A stretch of 55,000 bases of DNA from Geobacillus vulcani PSS1 (lineage in GTDB: Bacteria; Bacillota; Bacilli; Bacillales; Anoxybacillaceae): NCBI RefSeq assembly GCF_000733845.1, contig NZ_JPOI01000001.1, positions 850,001 to 905,000 on the forward strand, read 5' to 3'. Position 1 is the stretch's first letter; every line of letters begins with the position of its first letter. Below, piece after piece: positions 1-8,933 of the stretch. The notes below the pieces were generated by a model. That model searched no databases. It worked only from the letters and a program-made list of their open reading frames with translations, and was not told the DNA's origin. A program made the translations under genes and the position numbers.

Positions 1-32
1 CTTCGTTTCGTTCAGTTTTCAAGGAACGATGA

Positions 33-105
33 TGGAGCCTATCGGGATCGAACCGATGACCTCCTGCGTGCAAAGCAGGTGCTCTCCCAGCTGAGCTAAG
101 GCCCC
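33..105 (-). tRNA. tRNA-Ala (anticodon TGC)
   Basis: The reverse complement folds as a 73-nt cloverleaf with acceptor GGGGCCT paired to AGGCTCC, the TTCGATC T-loop and anticodon TGC. The 3' CCA is not encoded. It is the last tRNA of the cluster inside the window. The sequence beyond it (1-32, minus strand CCTTGAAAACTGAAC) is the kind of motif found in rRNA operon spacers, so another rRNA gene may follow outside the window. Confidence 0.96.
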
Positions 106-117
106 ATGTGGCCGCTA

Positions 118-191
118 TCGGGAAGACAGGATTTGAACCTGCGACCCCATGGTCCCAAACCATGTGCTCTACCAAGCTGAGCTACTTCCCG
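118..191 (-). tRNA. tRNA-Pro (anticodon TGG)
   Basis: A 74-nt cloverleaf with acceptor CGGGAAG paired to CTTCCCG, anticodon TGG in the loop TTTGGGA, and T-loop TTCAAAT. CCA is not encoded. It is separated by 12 bp from tRNA-Ala and by 4 bp from tRNA-Arg, as in one polycistronic tRNA transcript. Confidence 0.96.
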
Positions 192-195
192 TTAA

Positions 196-269
196 CGCGC
201 TCGAGAGGATTCGAACCCCTAACCTTCTGATCCGTAGTCAGATGCTCTATCCAATTGAGCTACGAGCGC
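196..269 (-). tRNA. tRNA-Arg (anticodon ACG)
   Basis: A 74-nt cloverleaf with acceptor GCGCTCG paired to CGAGCGC and discriminator G. The anticodon is ACG; A34 is expected to be deaminated to inosine by TadA. CCA is not encoded. Part of the tRNA cluster behind the 5S gene. Confidence 0.96.
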
Positions 270-272
270 AAG

Positions 273-358
273 TGCCGAGGGCCGGACTCGAACCGGCACG
301 GTAGTTACCTACCCCAGGATTTTAAGTCCTGTGCGTCTGCCAATTCCGCCACCCCGGC
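273..358 (-). tRNA. tRNA-Leu (anticodon TAA)
   Basis: A class II tRNA of 86 nt with a long variable arm and anticodon TAA in the loop CTTAAAA. Acceptor GCCGGGG pairs with CCTCGGC with wobble. CCA is not encoded. Confidence 0.96.
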
Positions 359-374
359 TAAATGGGCAAATAAA

Positions 375-449
375 TGGAGCGGAAGACGGGACTCGAACCC
401 GCGACCCCCACCTTGGCAAGGTGGTGTTCTACCACTGAACTACTTCCGC
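375..449 (-). tRNA. tRNA-Gly (anticodon GCC)
   Basis: A 72-nt cloverleaf plus an encoded CCA (375-377). Acceptor GCGGAAG pairs with CTTCCGC; discriminator T; anticodon GCC. One of three tRNAs in this cluster (with Lys and Val) that encode CCA. Confidence 0.96.
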
Positions 450-460
450 TCGAACCAACA

Positions 461-545
461 TGCGGGTGAAGGGACTCGAACCCCCACGCCCGTAAAGGGC
501 ACTAGACCCTGAATCTAGCGCGTCTGCCAATTCCGCCACACCCGC
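461..545 (-). tRNA. tRNA-Leu (anticodon CAG)
   Basis: A class II tRNA of 85 nt. The anticodon stem CTAGA/TCTAG encloses loop TTCAGGG, giving anticodon CAG. Acceptor GCGGGTG pairs with CACCCGC. CCA is not encoded. Confidence 0.95.
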
Positions 546-555
546 AAATCAATTG

Positions 556-631
556 TGGTGAGCCATGGAGGACTCGAACCTCCGACCCTCTGATTAAAAG
601 TCAGATGCTCTACCTACTGAGCTAATGGCTC
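556..631 (-). tRNA. tRNA-Lys (anticodon TTT)
   Basis: Complete cloverleaf with acceptor GAGCCAT paired to ATGGCTC, anticodon TTT in loop CTTTTAA, and encoded CCA at 556-558. The first nucleotides of this gene are repeated at 754-770, upstream in the same transcript (see the repeat entry). Confidence 0.96.
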
Positions 632-770
632 ATAGTGATCATAACACTCTAAGTACTGACGAGTTCTACCTGCCTCTTCCTCTACGAGCTGTTTCAAGGA
701 AGCTTGGTGCGTCGAGGCAACTCGCAGTCAACTCGAAGATGCATCGCTCGTTGCTGAGCTAATGGCTCAT
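617..770 (-). repeat. 17-bp direct repeat of the tRNA-Lys 5' end, flanking about 120 bp
   Basis: The sequence CTGAGCTAATGGCTCAT (plus strand) occurs at 617-633, as the 5' end of the intact tRNA-Lys, and again exactly at 754-770 as an isolated fragment. The 120 bp between the copies contain no tRNA fold or ORF that I can support. In B. subtilis clusters with this tRNA order, tRNA-Thr lies between Val and Lys; no tRNA-Thr is present here. Confidence 0.85.
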
Positions 771-794
771 ATCGTATTCACATAAATGCATAAA

Positions 795-870
795 TGGTGG
801 AGGATGACGGGATCGAACCGCCGACCCCTTGCTTGTAAGGCAAGTGCTCTCCCAGCTGAGCTAATCCTCC
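795..870 (-). tRNA. tRNA-Val (anticodon TAC)
   Basis: Cloverleaf with acceptor GGAGGAT paired to ATCCTCC, anticodon TAC in loop CTTACAA, and encoded CCA at 795-797. It is the first tRNA after the 5S rRNA, 8 bp downstream of it. Confidence 0.96.
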
Positions 871-878
871 ACGGAATT

Positions 879-995
<117 letters not shown>

Positions 996-1014
996 CAATC
1001 AACAGACAAGTTAT

Positions 1015-1190
1015 ATTATAATTACATTTATTTGTTTGTCAATAATCCTTTGTTTTTAACAACTGTTCTATTGTTTCAACGTGCTATCATAATATAACAC
1101 ATTGGAGAATGTTTGTCAACTCGCTTTGTTGCACCTGTTTTTTGTGAAAACGACGATTTTCATTTTACATAACTAAAATTTTAAAGTCAA
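1015..1190 (-). promoter_or_regulatory. Three tandem sigma-A promoters of the 5S-tRNA operon
   Basis: On the minus strand three promoter-like pairs precede the 5S gene. P3 is TTGACT (1185-1190), 17 bp, TAAAAT (1162-1167). P2 is TTGACA (1114-1119), 17 bp, TATATT (1091-1096). P1 is TTGACA (1037-1042), 16 bp, TATAAT (1015-1020). P1 would start transcription only about 15 nt before mature 5S. Tandem near-consensus promoters are typical of stable RNA operons. Confidence 0.8.
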
Positions 1191-1205
1191 TAGTTTTTTT
1201 ACACA

Positions 1206-1242
1206 GATCGTCCCCTGCCGTTTTTCTTTGCAGGGGACGATC
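1206..1242 (-). terminator. Inverted repeat after lysS, probable transcript end
   Basis: A perfect 13-bp inverted repeat (GATCGTCCCCTGC, 1206-1218 and 1230-1242) begins 4 bp after the lysS stop. On the minus strand the 3' flank is A-rich rather than U-rich, so it is not a textbook intrinsic terminator. It does separate lysS from the 5S promoters. Confidence 0.55.
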
Positions 1243-1246
1243 ATGG

Positions 1247-2734
<1,488 letters not shown>

Positions 2735-2819
2735 TCATTCACTCCATTTAGCGATTTTTTACGAAAAATACTGCCAGCGCCCGCTGGCAGTTCTCCGCTG
2801 CATGAACATCGTCCCTGTT

Positions 2820-2957
2820 GTGCGACATACTCCCACCTTCTACGCTAATGCATGGAAGATGGGGGCTTCTCAGATCATCCCATCCTATGCCGGGAAATGG
2901 ACCGAGCGATCCCCGTGCGCCCCACGGTTCGATCATCGCCTTCGGTTGCACCTAACC
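2820..2957 (-). mobile_element. Candidate IS200/IS605-type right end with omega-RNA-like sequence, no tnpB
   Basis: On the minus strand this stretch contains CGCTCGG (2902-2908), then 30 nt, then GAGAAGC (2865-2871). That leads into a hairpin (CCCATCTTC at about 2856-2864 paired with GAAGGTGGGA at 2831-2840) and ends GTATGTCGCAC (2830-2820). The same blocks, in the same order and almost the same spacing, occur on the plus strand at 34732-34812. Such 3' hairpins followed by a CAC end resemble the right ends of IS200/IS605 elements and the 3' part of TnpB guide RNAs. No transposase or tnpB reading frame remains. A related second hairpin (CTCCCACTTC, about 2969-2998) lies upstream. Confidence 0.5.
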
Positions 2958-3015
2958 GAAACTCCTCTCCCGCTTTCACTTTGTTTTGAAGTGGGAGACT
3001 TCTTTCGGAGCGATG

Positions 3016-4017
3016 TTAAACGGCTTCGGCGTTCGCCGCTGCTTGGACTTCCGCTTCTTCCGCCACGCGAAGCAACAGCGCGGCCAGTTCGTCCCGCGTT
3101 TCGCATTCATTGATGGCGTTGCGGATTTTCGCTGCACCGCGAATACCCTTTAAATACCAAGCAGCGTGTTTACGCATTTCTTTCACGGCGATATACTCGC
3201 CTTTTAAGGCAATCAACCGATCCAAATGCAACAGGCAGACGTCGATTTTTTCCCGCGGCGTCGGTTCCGGAATGAGCTCCCCAGTTTCTAAATAGCGGAC
3301 CGTGCGGTAGATCATCCATGGGTTGCCAAGCGCCGCCCGTCCGATCATGACACCGTCGACTCCTGTCTCTTCCAGCATCCGTTTGGCATCTTGCGGCGTT
3401 TTGACGTCGCCATTGCCGATGACTGGGATGCTGACCGCTTCTTTCACTTGCTTGATGATGTTCCAGTCCGCTTTTCCTTCATACATTTGCACCCTTGTCC
3501 GTCCATGAACGGCGACGGCCTTCCCGCCGGCGCGCTCGACGGCTTGAGCGTTTTCGACGGCGTAAATGTGCTTTTCATCCCAACCGATCCGCATTTTCAC
3601 CGTGACCGGTTTTTCCACGGCATCGACGATCGCGGCAACGACATCATAGATTTTATTCGGGTCAAGCAGCCATTTCGCTCCAGCGTCGCAATTCGTAATT
3701 TTCGGCACTGGGCAACCCATGTTAATGTCGATGATATCGGCATTCGTATTTTTATCGACAAATTTCGCCGCTTTGACGAGCGTCTCTTTCTCGCCGCCGA
3801 AAATTTGCAAGCTGATCGGCTTTTCCCGTTCATCAATATATAACATGTTTAACGTCTTTTCGTTGTTGTATACGATTCCTTTGTCGCTGACCATCTCCGC
3901 GCATACAAGCCCGGCGCCGAATTCTTTGACGGTCAGGCGGAACGCAGAGTTGCATACGCCTGCCATCGGGGCGAGCACGACACGGTTTTTAATTTCGACA
4001 TCGCCGATGCGAAACAT
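3016..4017 (-). CDS. dusB: tRNA-dihydrouridine synthase (DusB family)
   Basis: A 333-residue FMN enzyme that reduces uridine to dihydrouridine in the tRNA D-loop. It is a TIM barrel with the N-terminal substrate/FMN motif LAPMAGVCN (about 15-23) and the family signature NMGCPVPK, where Cys102 is the expected proton donor. Further FMN-phosphate contacts are seen as VHGRTRVQMY and IGNGDV. An AAAGGAGG ribosome site precedes the ATG. It follows the small XRE-type regulator and lies upstream of lysS, as dusB (yacF) does in B. subtilis. The gene context therefore puts two tRNA-acting enzymes together. Confidence 0.96.
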   Translation of the reverse strand: MFRIGDVEIKNRVVLAPMAGVCNSAFRLTVKEFGAGLVCAEMVSDKGIVYNNEKTLNMLYIDEREKPISLQIFGGEKETLVKAAKFVDKNTNADIIDINMGCPVPKITNCDAGAKWLLDPNKIYDVVAAIVDAVEKPVTVKMRIGWDEKHIYAVENAQAVERAGGKAVAVHGRTRVQMYEGKADWNIIKQVKEAVSIPVIGNGDVKTPQDAKRMLEETGVDGVMIGRAALGNPWMIYRTVRYLETGELIPEPTPREKIDVCLLHLDRLIALKGEYIAVKEMRKHAAWYLKGIRGAAKIRNAINECETRDELAALLLRVAEEAEVQAAANAEAV

Positions 4018-4033
4018 CGCAGATGCCTCCTTT

Positions 4034-4255
4034 CTACTTGTTTGATTCGAGTTTCGGCGGAGACAGCTCCTCTACCGATATGTTCAGCCGTTCGGCAATT
4101 TGTCCAACGAGTGAATCGGACGGCATTCGGTTTCCGCGTTCAATTTCACCAAGAATCGATACAGAAATGCCAAGTTCTTTCGCCAGTCTTTCTTGCGTAT
4201 ATCCCTTCAACTTTCGAAAAGCGCGAATACGTCTTCCCCATCTTTCCGCTTCCAT
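4034..4255 (-). CDS. yazB: Small XRE-family helix-turn-helix protein (YazB-like)
   Basis: A 73-residue protein that is almost entirely one HTH_3 domain (RRIRAFRKLKGYTQERLAKELGIS...; recognition region ILGEIERGN). No effector domain follows, so it probably binds DNA as a dimer, but targets cannot be inferred. Its first 49 bp overlap the end of folK in another frame, pointing to translational coupling within the folate operon. The position between folK and dusB matches B. subtilis yazB. Function is unknown. Confidence 0.85.
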   Translation of the reverse strand: MEAERWGRRIRAFRKLKGYTQERLAKELGISVSILGEIERGNRMPSDSLVGQIAERLNISVEELSPPKLESNK

Positions 4256-4734
4256 ACATGAACTCCTTTTTTGTCAGGTAGTCGGTCAATGATGTCGATT
4301 AACGGCTCGGAAAGGTTCGGTATTGTCACATGAGAGTTGACTTCCAACAACGGGATGAGCACGAACGCCCGCTCCGCCATGCGCGGGTGCGGGATCGTCA
4401 GTTGCTCTGTTTCAATATTTTCATGATTATACAGCAAAATGTCAAGGTCTAACGTTCGTGGCCCCCAACGAATTTCCCTTTTCCTCCCAAATTTTCGTTC
4501 GATTTGCTGGGTCACGTCAAGCAAGGCAAACGGCGACAACGTCGTCGCCACCTCGATCACCATGTTTAAAAACTTGCCTTGATTGACGTAGCCAACCGGA
4601 TCAGTTTCATAAATCGATGAGCTGGATGTGATAAAAATTTCTTTATGATGATAGAGCGCTTCAATGGCAGAACGCAAATAGGAAACACGATCTCCAAGGT
4701 TAGAGCCTAAAGCGAGATATGCAATGTTTTCCAT
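4207..4734 (-). CDS. folK: 2-amino-4-hydroxy-6-hydroxymethyldihydropteridine diphosphokinase
   Basis: A 175-residue HPPK that transfers pyrophosphate from ATP to hydroxymethyldihydropterin, the step before dihydropteroate synthase. The family signature RWGPRTLDLDILLYN lies at 90-103, with Asp96 and Asp98 as the magnesium ligands. The N-terminus LALGSNLGDR is also typical. The start codon directly follows the folB stop codon, and the 3' end overlaps the yazB-like gene, so folB, folK and yazB are translated from one mRNA. Slightly longer than many HPPKs (about 160-170). Confidence 0.97.
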   Translation of the reverse strand: MENIAYLALGSNLGDRVSYLRSAIEALYHHKEIFITSSSSIYETDPVGYVNQGKFLNMVIEVATTLSPFALLDVTQQIERKFGRKREIRWGPRTLDLDILLYNHENIETEQLTIPHPRMAERAFVLIPLLEVNSHVTIPNLSEPLIDIIDRLPDKKGVHVWKRKDGEDVFALFES

Positions 4735-5124
4735 TTAACGACCCCTATCAATTTCGACTGCGACATATTGATAATGGCCGCGAATCGGCGGATTCGGCTT
4801 TGTCACTTTGACAATGCAACGCTGAACAACAGGAAAGACGGCGAGCAAGTCGGCAGCGATCGCTTCAGCGACCGCCTCGATCAAGGCAAACGTCCGCTCT
4901 TCCACGATCACCCGGCAGTGCTCGTACACATCGGCGTAGTTGACGGTATACTCAAGACGATCGCTCCGCCCGGCGGGCTGCAAATCGAGCTCCAACGTCA
5001 CATCGACCAAAAACCGCTGACCAAGGATGTTTTCTTCGCGAAGCACCCCGTGGTAACCGTAAAATTCCATGCCGTGCACGTAGATTTTATCGATGGCCGC
5101 TCTCTCCCTTCCCAAGCATGGCAT
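4735..5124 (-). CDS. folB: Dihydroneopterin aldolase
   Basis: Converts dihydroneopterin to hydroxymethyldihydropterin and glycolaldehyde. It belongs to the tunnelling-fold family, seen in FYGYHGVLREE near the N-terminus and KVTKPNPPIRGHYQYVAVEI at the end. The first ATG (5124) gives 129 residues and overlaps folP by 38 bp, adding about ten residues before the IDKIYVHGMEFYGYHG segment where relatives such as B. subtilis FolB begin. At that homologous position the codon is ATC (5094-5092), preceded by an AAGGGAGAG ribosome site. The true start is therefore unclear; ATG 5124 is used here as the conservative choice. Confidence 0.93.
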   Translation of the reverse strand: MPCLGRERAAIDKIYVHGMEFYGYHGVLREENILGQRFLVDVTLELDLQPAGRSDRLEYTVNYADVYEHCRVIVEERTFALIEAVAEAIAADLLAVFPVVQRCIVKVTKPNPPIRGHYQYVAVEIDRGR

Positions 5125-5938
5125 CCATCATTTTCACCATGCGAGCAATCGGCAATACATCGTGGACGCGGACGATATGCACGCCTTTGACGATGCCGAG
5201 GCAAACGGTCGCTCCCGTCCCTTCCATCCGTTCCTCAACTGGGACATTGAGCACATGGCCGATAAACCGTTTGCGCGATGTACCGAGCAAAAGCGGATAG
5301 CCAAGAGCGGCAAATTCGTCAAGACGGCGCATCACTTCCAAGTTATGCTCGACCGTCTTGGCGAAGCCGATGCCTGGGTCTAAAATAATGTTTTCCTCTT
5401 TCACACCGGCTCCTTTGGCAATGCGAATGCTTTCCTGCAAATCAGCGATCATGTCGGAAATTAAATCGCGATACGCCATATCGCGGCGGTTGTGCATTAA
5501 AATAATCGGCACGCCGTACGTGGCGGCGACGCGGGCCATATCGGGATCAGCTTTTGCTCCCCAAACGTCGTTGATCATGTGCGCTCCCGCTTCGATCGCT
5601 TGCCGAGCGACCTCTGCCTTGTAAGTGTCAATGGAAATGGGTACGTTCACCGCCTCAGCGATCGCTTTGACCGCTGGGATGACCCGGCGCAGCTCTTCAT
5701 CGAGCGGCACTGGATCTGCCCCCGGACGAGTTGATTCACCGCCGATGTCAATGATGTCTGCTCCTTCCGCCACAAGCCGCTTCGCGTGCTTGACCGCGTT
5801 TTCCACGTCGTAAAACCGGCCGCCGTCGGAAAACGAATCGGGCGTAACGTTGACAATGCCCATGATCAACGTTTTTTTGTTTAAGTCAAATTCATGCCCG
5901 CGGCATTGAAACCGAAGAGGGCGCATCGATGTTGTCAT
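5087..5938 (-). CDS. folP: Dihydropteroate synthase
   Basis: A 283-residue TIM-barrel enzyme that condenses p-aminobenzoate with hydroxymethyldihydropterin pyrophosphate; it is the sulfonamide target. The pterin/pyrophosphate loops are visible as NVTPDSFSDGG (30-40) and DIGGESTRPG (64-72), and the C-terminal VRVHDV carries a conserved Arg-His pair. Its start overlaps the pabC stop by 1 bp (TGATG), with AAAGGATG as ribosome site. It joins the pABA branch (pabB, pabA, pabC upstream) to the pterin branch (folB, folK downstream). Confidence 0.98.
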   Translation of the reverse strand: MTTSMRPLRFQCRGHEFDLNKKTLIMGIVNVTPDSFSDGGRFYDVENAVKHAKRLVAEGADIIDIGGESTRPGADPVPLDEELRRVIPAVKAIAEAVNVPISIDTYKAEVARQAIEAGAHMINDVWGAKADPDMARVAATYGVPIILMHNRRDMAYRDLISDMIADLQESIRIAKGAGVKEENIILDPGIGFAKTVEHNLEVMRRLDEFAALGYPLLLGTSRKRFIGHVLNVPVEERMEGTGATVCLGIVKGVHIVRVHDVLPIARMVKMMDAMLGKGESGHR

Positions 5939-6822
5939 CAGTCGTTCATCCTTTCCGCCAATTCATTCCTCGTCCATAACTGATGGGCCAAGCGCCGGTA
6001 ATGATACTGCAGCGCCTGAACCACCGGGCCGTTTTTTCCTTGGTAGACGCAACGGCCAATGCGGAAAAGGGGGACAATTTCCTGCACAGAGTTGGTGATA
6101 AAGGCTTCATCCGCCTGCAACAGATGGGACAGCGGATAGGCCCCTTCTTCAACGGGAATGCCCAACTGTCTGAGCAATGCGATGACGAATTGTCTTGTGA
6201 TGCCATTTAATATGCCGACAGCCGGCGCTGGCGTGTAGACAACGCCGGCTTTCACCCAAAAAATATTGGAAACGATCCCCTCCGCTACCGCCCCATCTGA
6301 ATTCAAAAAAATTCCTTCCGCATGAGGTCGATGTCCGAGCTCCCATTTCCCAATCATATTGTTTAAATAATGGTGCGACTTTAGTCGCTCCTGGCCTTCC
6401 GGGCTGTTCCGCCTTGCCGCGAGCACCACCCCTTCTTTTCCTTCCGGAGGGACGGGCGGCGGAAGCGGCTTCATATAGACGATGACGGTCGGGCTTCGGT
6501 AATTTTCGATCGGCAAGCCGAGATCGCCGACCCCGGCCGATACATTGAAGCGCACATACGCGTCGCACAAGCCATTGGCCTCGAGCAACTGCTCGATGAT
6601 CGCCACCGCTTCAGCGCGGCCGAACTGCCTTTCGATGTGCAGCGCAGACAGCCCTTTGTTCAATCGCGCCAAATGATCGTCAAGCAAAAACGGGTGGCCG
6701 CGATACGTGCGGAATGTTTCAAATAAGCCGAGCCCATATAAAAACCCGTGATCAAACGCTGACAACTGAGCCTCCTCGCGCGGAACGACCGCGCCGTTGA
6801 TATACACGTACATGACCGTCAC
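5938..6822 (-). CDS. pabC: Aminodeoxychorismate lyase
   Basis: A 294-residue PLP enzyme of fold type IV that splits 4-amino-4-deoxychorismate into p-aminobenzoate and pyruvate. The probable PLP lysine is Lys148 in RLKSHHYLN, and AEGIVSN (180-186) is the conserved cofactor-side glutamate motif. The ATG overlaps the pabA stop by 4 bp. The family also contains D-amino acid and branched-chain aminotransferases, but the position between pabA and folP settles the assignment. Confidence 0.95.
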   Translation of the reverse strand: MTVMYVYINGAVVPREEAQLSAFDHGFLYGLGLFETFRTYRGHPFLLDDHLARLNKGLSALHIERQFGRAEAVAIIEQLLEANGLCDAYVRFNVSAGVGDLGLPIENYRSPTVIVYMKPLPPPVPPEGKEGVVLAARRNSPEGQERLKSHHYLNNMIGKWELGHRPHAEGIFLNSDGAVAEGIVSNIFWVKAGVVYTPAPAVGILNGITRQFVIALLRQLGIPVEEGAYPLSHLLQADEAFITNSVQEIVPLFRIGRCVYQGKNGPVVQALQYHYRRLAHQLWTRNELAERMND

Positions 6823-7394
6823 GCCTTTTTATATGTGTCGATAAAATTTTTCAACAGCTGCATCCCATGGCTGGTCATAATCGATTCCGGGTGAAACTGC
6901 ACGCCTTCCACCGGCAGCGTTTTATGGCGAATGGCCATCACTTCCTCCTCTTCCGTCCAAGCCGACACGACGAAACAGTCCGGAAGCGTCTCTCTCTCGA
7001 CGATCAGGGAATGGTAGCGCGTGGCCGTAAACGGGTTCGGCACGCCGCGGAAAATCGTCTCCCCATCATGGTAGACGGACGATGTTTTCCCGTGCATCAG
7101 CCTTGGAGCGCGGACGACGCGGCCGCCGAATGCCTGGGCGATGGCTTGATGCCCGAGGCAGACGCCGAAAATGGGAATTTGACCGGCAAAGCGATCAATG
7201 ACTTCTAGGCTGACCCCTGCCTCATTCGGTGTGCACGGACCGGGGGAAATCATGATAAAATCGGGGCGGAGCCGTTCGATTTCAGCCACCGTAATTTCAT
7301 CATTCCGTTTGACAATCAGCTCTTCGCCCAACACGCCCAAATATTGCACCAAATTGTACGTAAATGAGTCGTAGTTATCAATCATGACGATCAT
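6819..7394 (-). CDS. pabA: Aminodeoxychorismate/anthranilate synthase glutamine amidotransferase subunit
   Basis: A class I glutamine amidotransferase of 191 residues that supplies ammonia to PabB. The catalytic triad is visible as Cys79 (GVCLGHQ), His168 and Glu170 (QFHPES). The reading frame is open further upstream, but the start at 7394 is chosen because [10 protein letters not shown] is the usual N-terminus and GAGGTGAG from the end of pabB sits just before it. In B. subtilis this protein also serves TrpE; whether that holds here depends on whether a separate trpG exists elsewhere. Confidence 0.96.
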   Translation of the reverse strand: MIVMIDNYDSFTYNLVQYLGVLGEELIVKRNDEITVAEIERLRPDFIMISPGPCTPNEAGVSLEVIDRFAGQIPIFGVCLGHQAIAQAFGGRVVRAPRLMHGKTSSVYHDGETIFRGVPNPFTATRYHSLIVERETLPDCFVVSAWTEEEEVMAIRHKTLPVEGVQFHPESIMTSHGMQLLKNFIDTYKKA

Positions 7395-7399
7395 CATTC

Positions 7400-8821
7400 T
7401 CACCTCATGCTCGGAAATAATGCCTCTGCTTCGCTCAGCTCTTTCGCTTTCCAAAGGGCGGCCGCTTTCTTTATACATTCCTTGTACTCATGCTCGGGAT
7501 TGGAGTCGATGACGATGCCCGCCCCTGCCTGTACATGCGCCAATCCGTCTTTGACGACCATCGTGCGAATGGCGATGTTGAGCTCCATGTTTCCTTGAAA
7601 ATCGATCCAACCGATCGAGCCCGTATACAAGCCGCGGCGAACCGGCTCCAGCTCTTCAATAATTTCCATTGTTCGCACTTTTGGGGCGCCGGTGATCGTC
7701 CCGCCGGGGAACATGGCGCGAATGACGGAAAACGCATCGTGCTCCGGCGCCATGGTGCCGGATACGTGAGAAACGATATGCATCACATGAGAATACTTTT
7801 CGATAGTCATCCATTCGTCCACCCGAACCGTCCCGTAGGCACAGACGCGCCCAAGGTCATTCCGTTCGAGATCAACGAGCATGGCGTGCTCAGCCCGCTC
7901 TTTTTCACTCGCAAGCAACTTGCGGGCAATTTGTTCATCCTCTGCCGCCGTCCGACCGCGCGAACGTGTGCCGGCAATCGGCCGCGTCTCAAGGCGCCAT
8001 CCCCGCTTGCGGACGAGCAACTCCGGCGAGCCGCTGACCACTTGAAACTCCGGGGTGTGCAAATACGCCATATAAGGGGATGGATTTAGAGCCCGCAACT
8101 GTTTGTAGACGGCAAATGGGTGTGTCAACAGCGGCTGCGACTGGCGCACCGATAGATTGACTTGAAACACGTCGCCCGCCGCAATATAGCGCTGCACGCG
8201 GCGAACCGCCTCCATAAACCCCTCTTTTGTCATTGAAACAGACGGCGCAGCTGCCAAGGCAGCAAGCGGCCAAATCAACGCTTCATTCCGGTCCTCGAGC
8301 CACATCCGCGCATGCCGCGCCAGCCGCCGGTTTGCTTCGCTTTCCTCCCCTTCATTCGCGTAGGCAAGCAAATGAAGATGTTCCGTTTGGTGGTCATAAA
8401 TCGCTACGTCGTCAAAGAGGAAAAAATACAGAAACGGCAGCTGCAAATCATCTTGCGCGAGCACCGGGAGCCGTTCTAGATAGCGAACCGCATCATAGCT
8501 AATGAAACCGATCAGCCCGCCTTGGCAAGGCAGCGGGTCGCCTTCATTCGGCACGGCGAACCGCCGAAACCATTGCCGGAGCCTTTCAAACGGCGGGCCA
8601 TCGAGCACCGTTTCACCCCCGCGCTGCTTGATGATGAGCCGCCGCTCATCAGCGCGGATCACTCCGATCGGGTCAAGGCCGATAATGCTGTACCTTCCCC
8701 CTTGGCCGCTCTGAAGCAACACATGATGAGGCCGGCTATAGGCCAGCTGTTCGTACTGGCGGAACCAATCCCGTCCGCGATAGTCGATCGTTCGTTTCAG
8801 TCGCCTGCGCCGCTGTTCCAT
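7400..8821 (-). CDS. pabB: Aminodeoxychorismate synthase component I
   Basis: A chorismate-binding enzyme of 473 residues that aminates chorismate at C4. Core motifs are [19 protein letters not shown] and [13 protein letters not shown] 8821 is chosen over the TTG three codons earlier because the AAGGAG ribosome site abuts that TTG and is 9 nt from the ATG. The motif PIAGT (281-285) has Ala where E. coli PabB has its active-site Lys, so the sequence is TrpE-like at this point. The operon position, ahead of pabA, pabC and folP, still supports PabB. A TACAAT element (8856-8861) may be its -10 site. Confidence 0.92.
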   Translation of the reverse strand: MEQRRRRLKRTIDYRGRDWFRQYEQLAYSRPHHVLLQSGQGGRYSIIGLDPIGVIRADERRLIIKQRGGETVLDGPPFERLRQWFRRFAVPNEGDPLPCQGGLIGFISYDAVRYLERLPVLAQDDLQLPFLYFFLFDDVAIYDHQTEHLHLLAYANEGEESEANRRLARHARMWLEDRNEALIWPLAALAAAPSVSMTKEGFMEAVRRVQRYIAAGDVFQVNLSVRQSQPLLTHPFAVYKQLRALNPSPYMAYLHTPEFQVVSGSPELLVRKRGWRLETRPIAGTRSRGRTAAEDEQIARKLLASEKERAEHAMLVDLERNDLGRVCAYGTVRVDEWMTIEKYSHVMHIVSHVSGTMAPEHDAFSVIRAMFPGGTITGAPKVRTMEIIEELEPVRRGLYTGSIGWIDFQGNMELNIAIRTMVVKDGLAHVQAGAGIVIDSNPEHEYKECIKKAAALWKAKELSEAEALFPSMR

Positions 8822-8893
8822 CTTCGTCAACTCCTTACGATGTCCGTTACTTTATATTGTACAATGATTGTCCGCCTCGGTCATCATTCTCGT

Positions 8894-8925
8894 AAAAAAA
8901 ATTCGACAGGGTTGCCCCTGCCGAA
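8894..8925 (-). terminator. Intrinsic terminator of cysK
   Basis: On the minus strand TTCGGCAGG (8917-8925) pairs with CCTGTCGAA (8902-8910), followed by eight U residues. It lies 8 bp after the cysK stop and separates cysK from the pab operon. Confidence 0.85.
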
Positions 8926-8933
8926 AAAGCTGC

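Noticed and set aside
255..512. Open frame on the plus strand across the tRNA cluster
   Set aside because: It is antisense to tRNA-Leu, tRNA-Gly and tRNA-Leu genes; the apparent protein is a translation of tRNA complements.
2802..3113. Plus-strand frame across the dusB-lysS gap
   Set aside because: Runs through the IS-like remnant into antisense of dusB; no protein similarity recognised.
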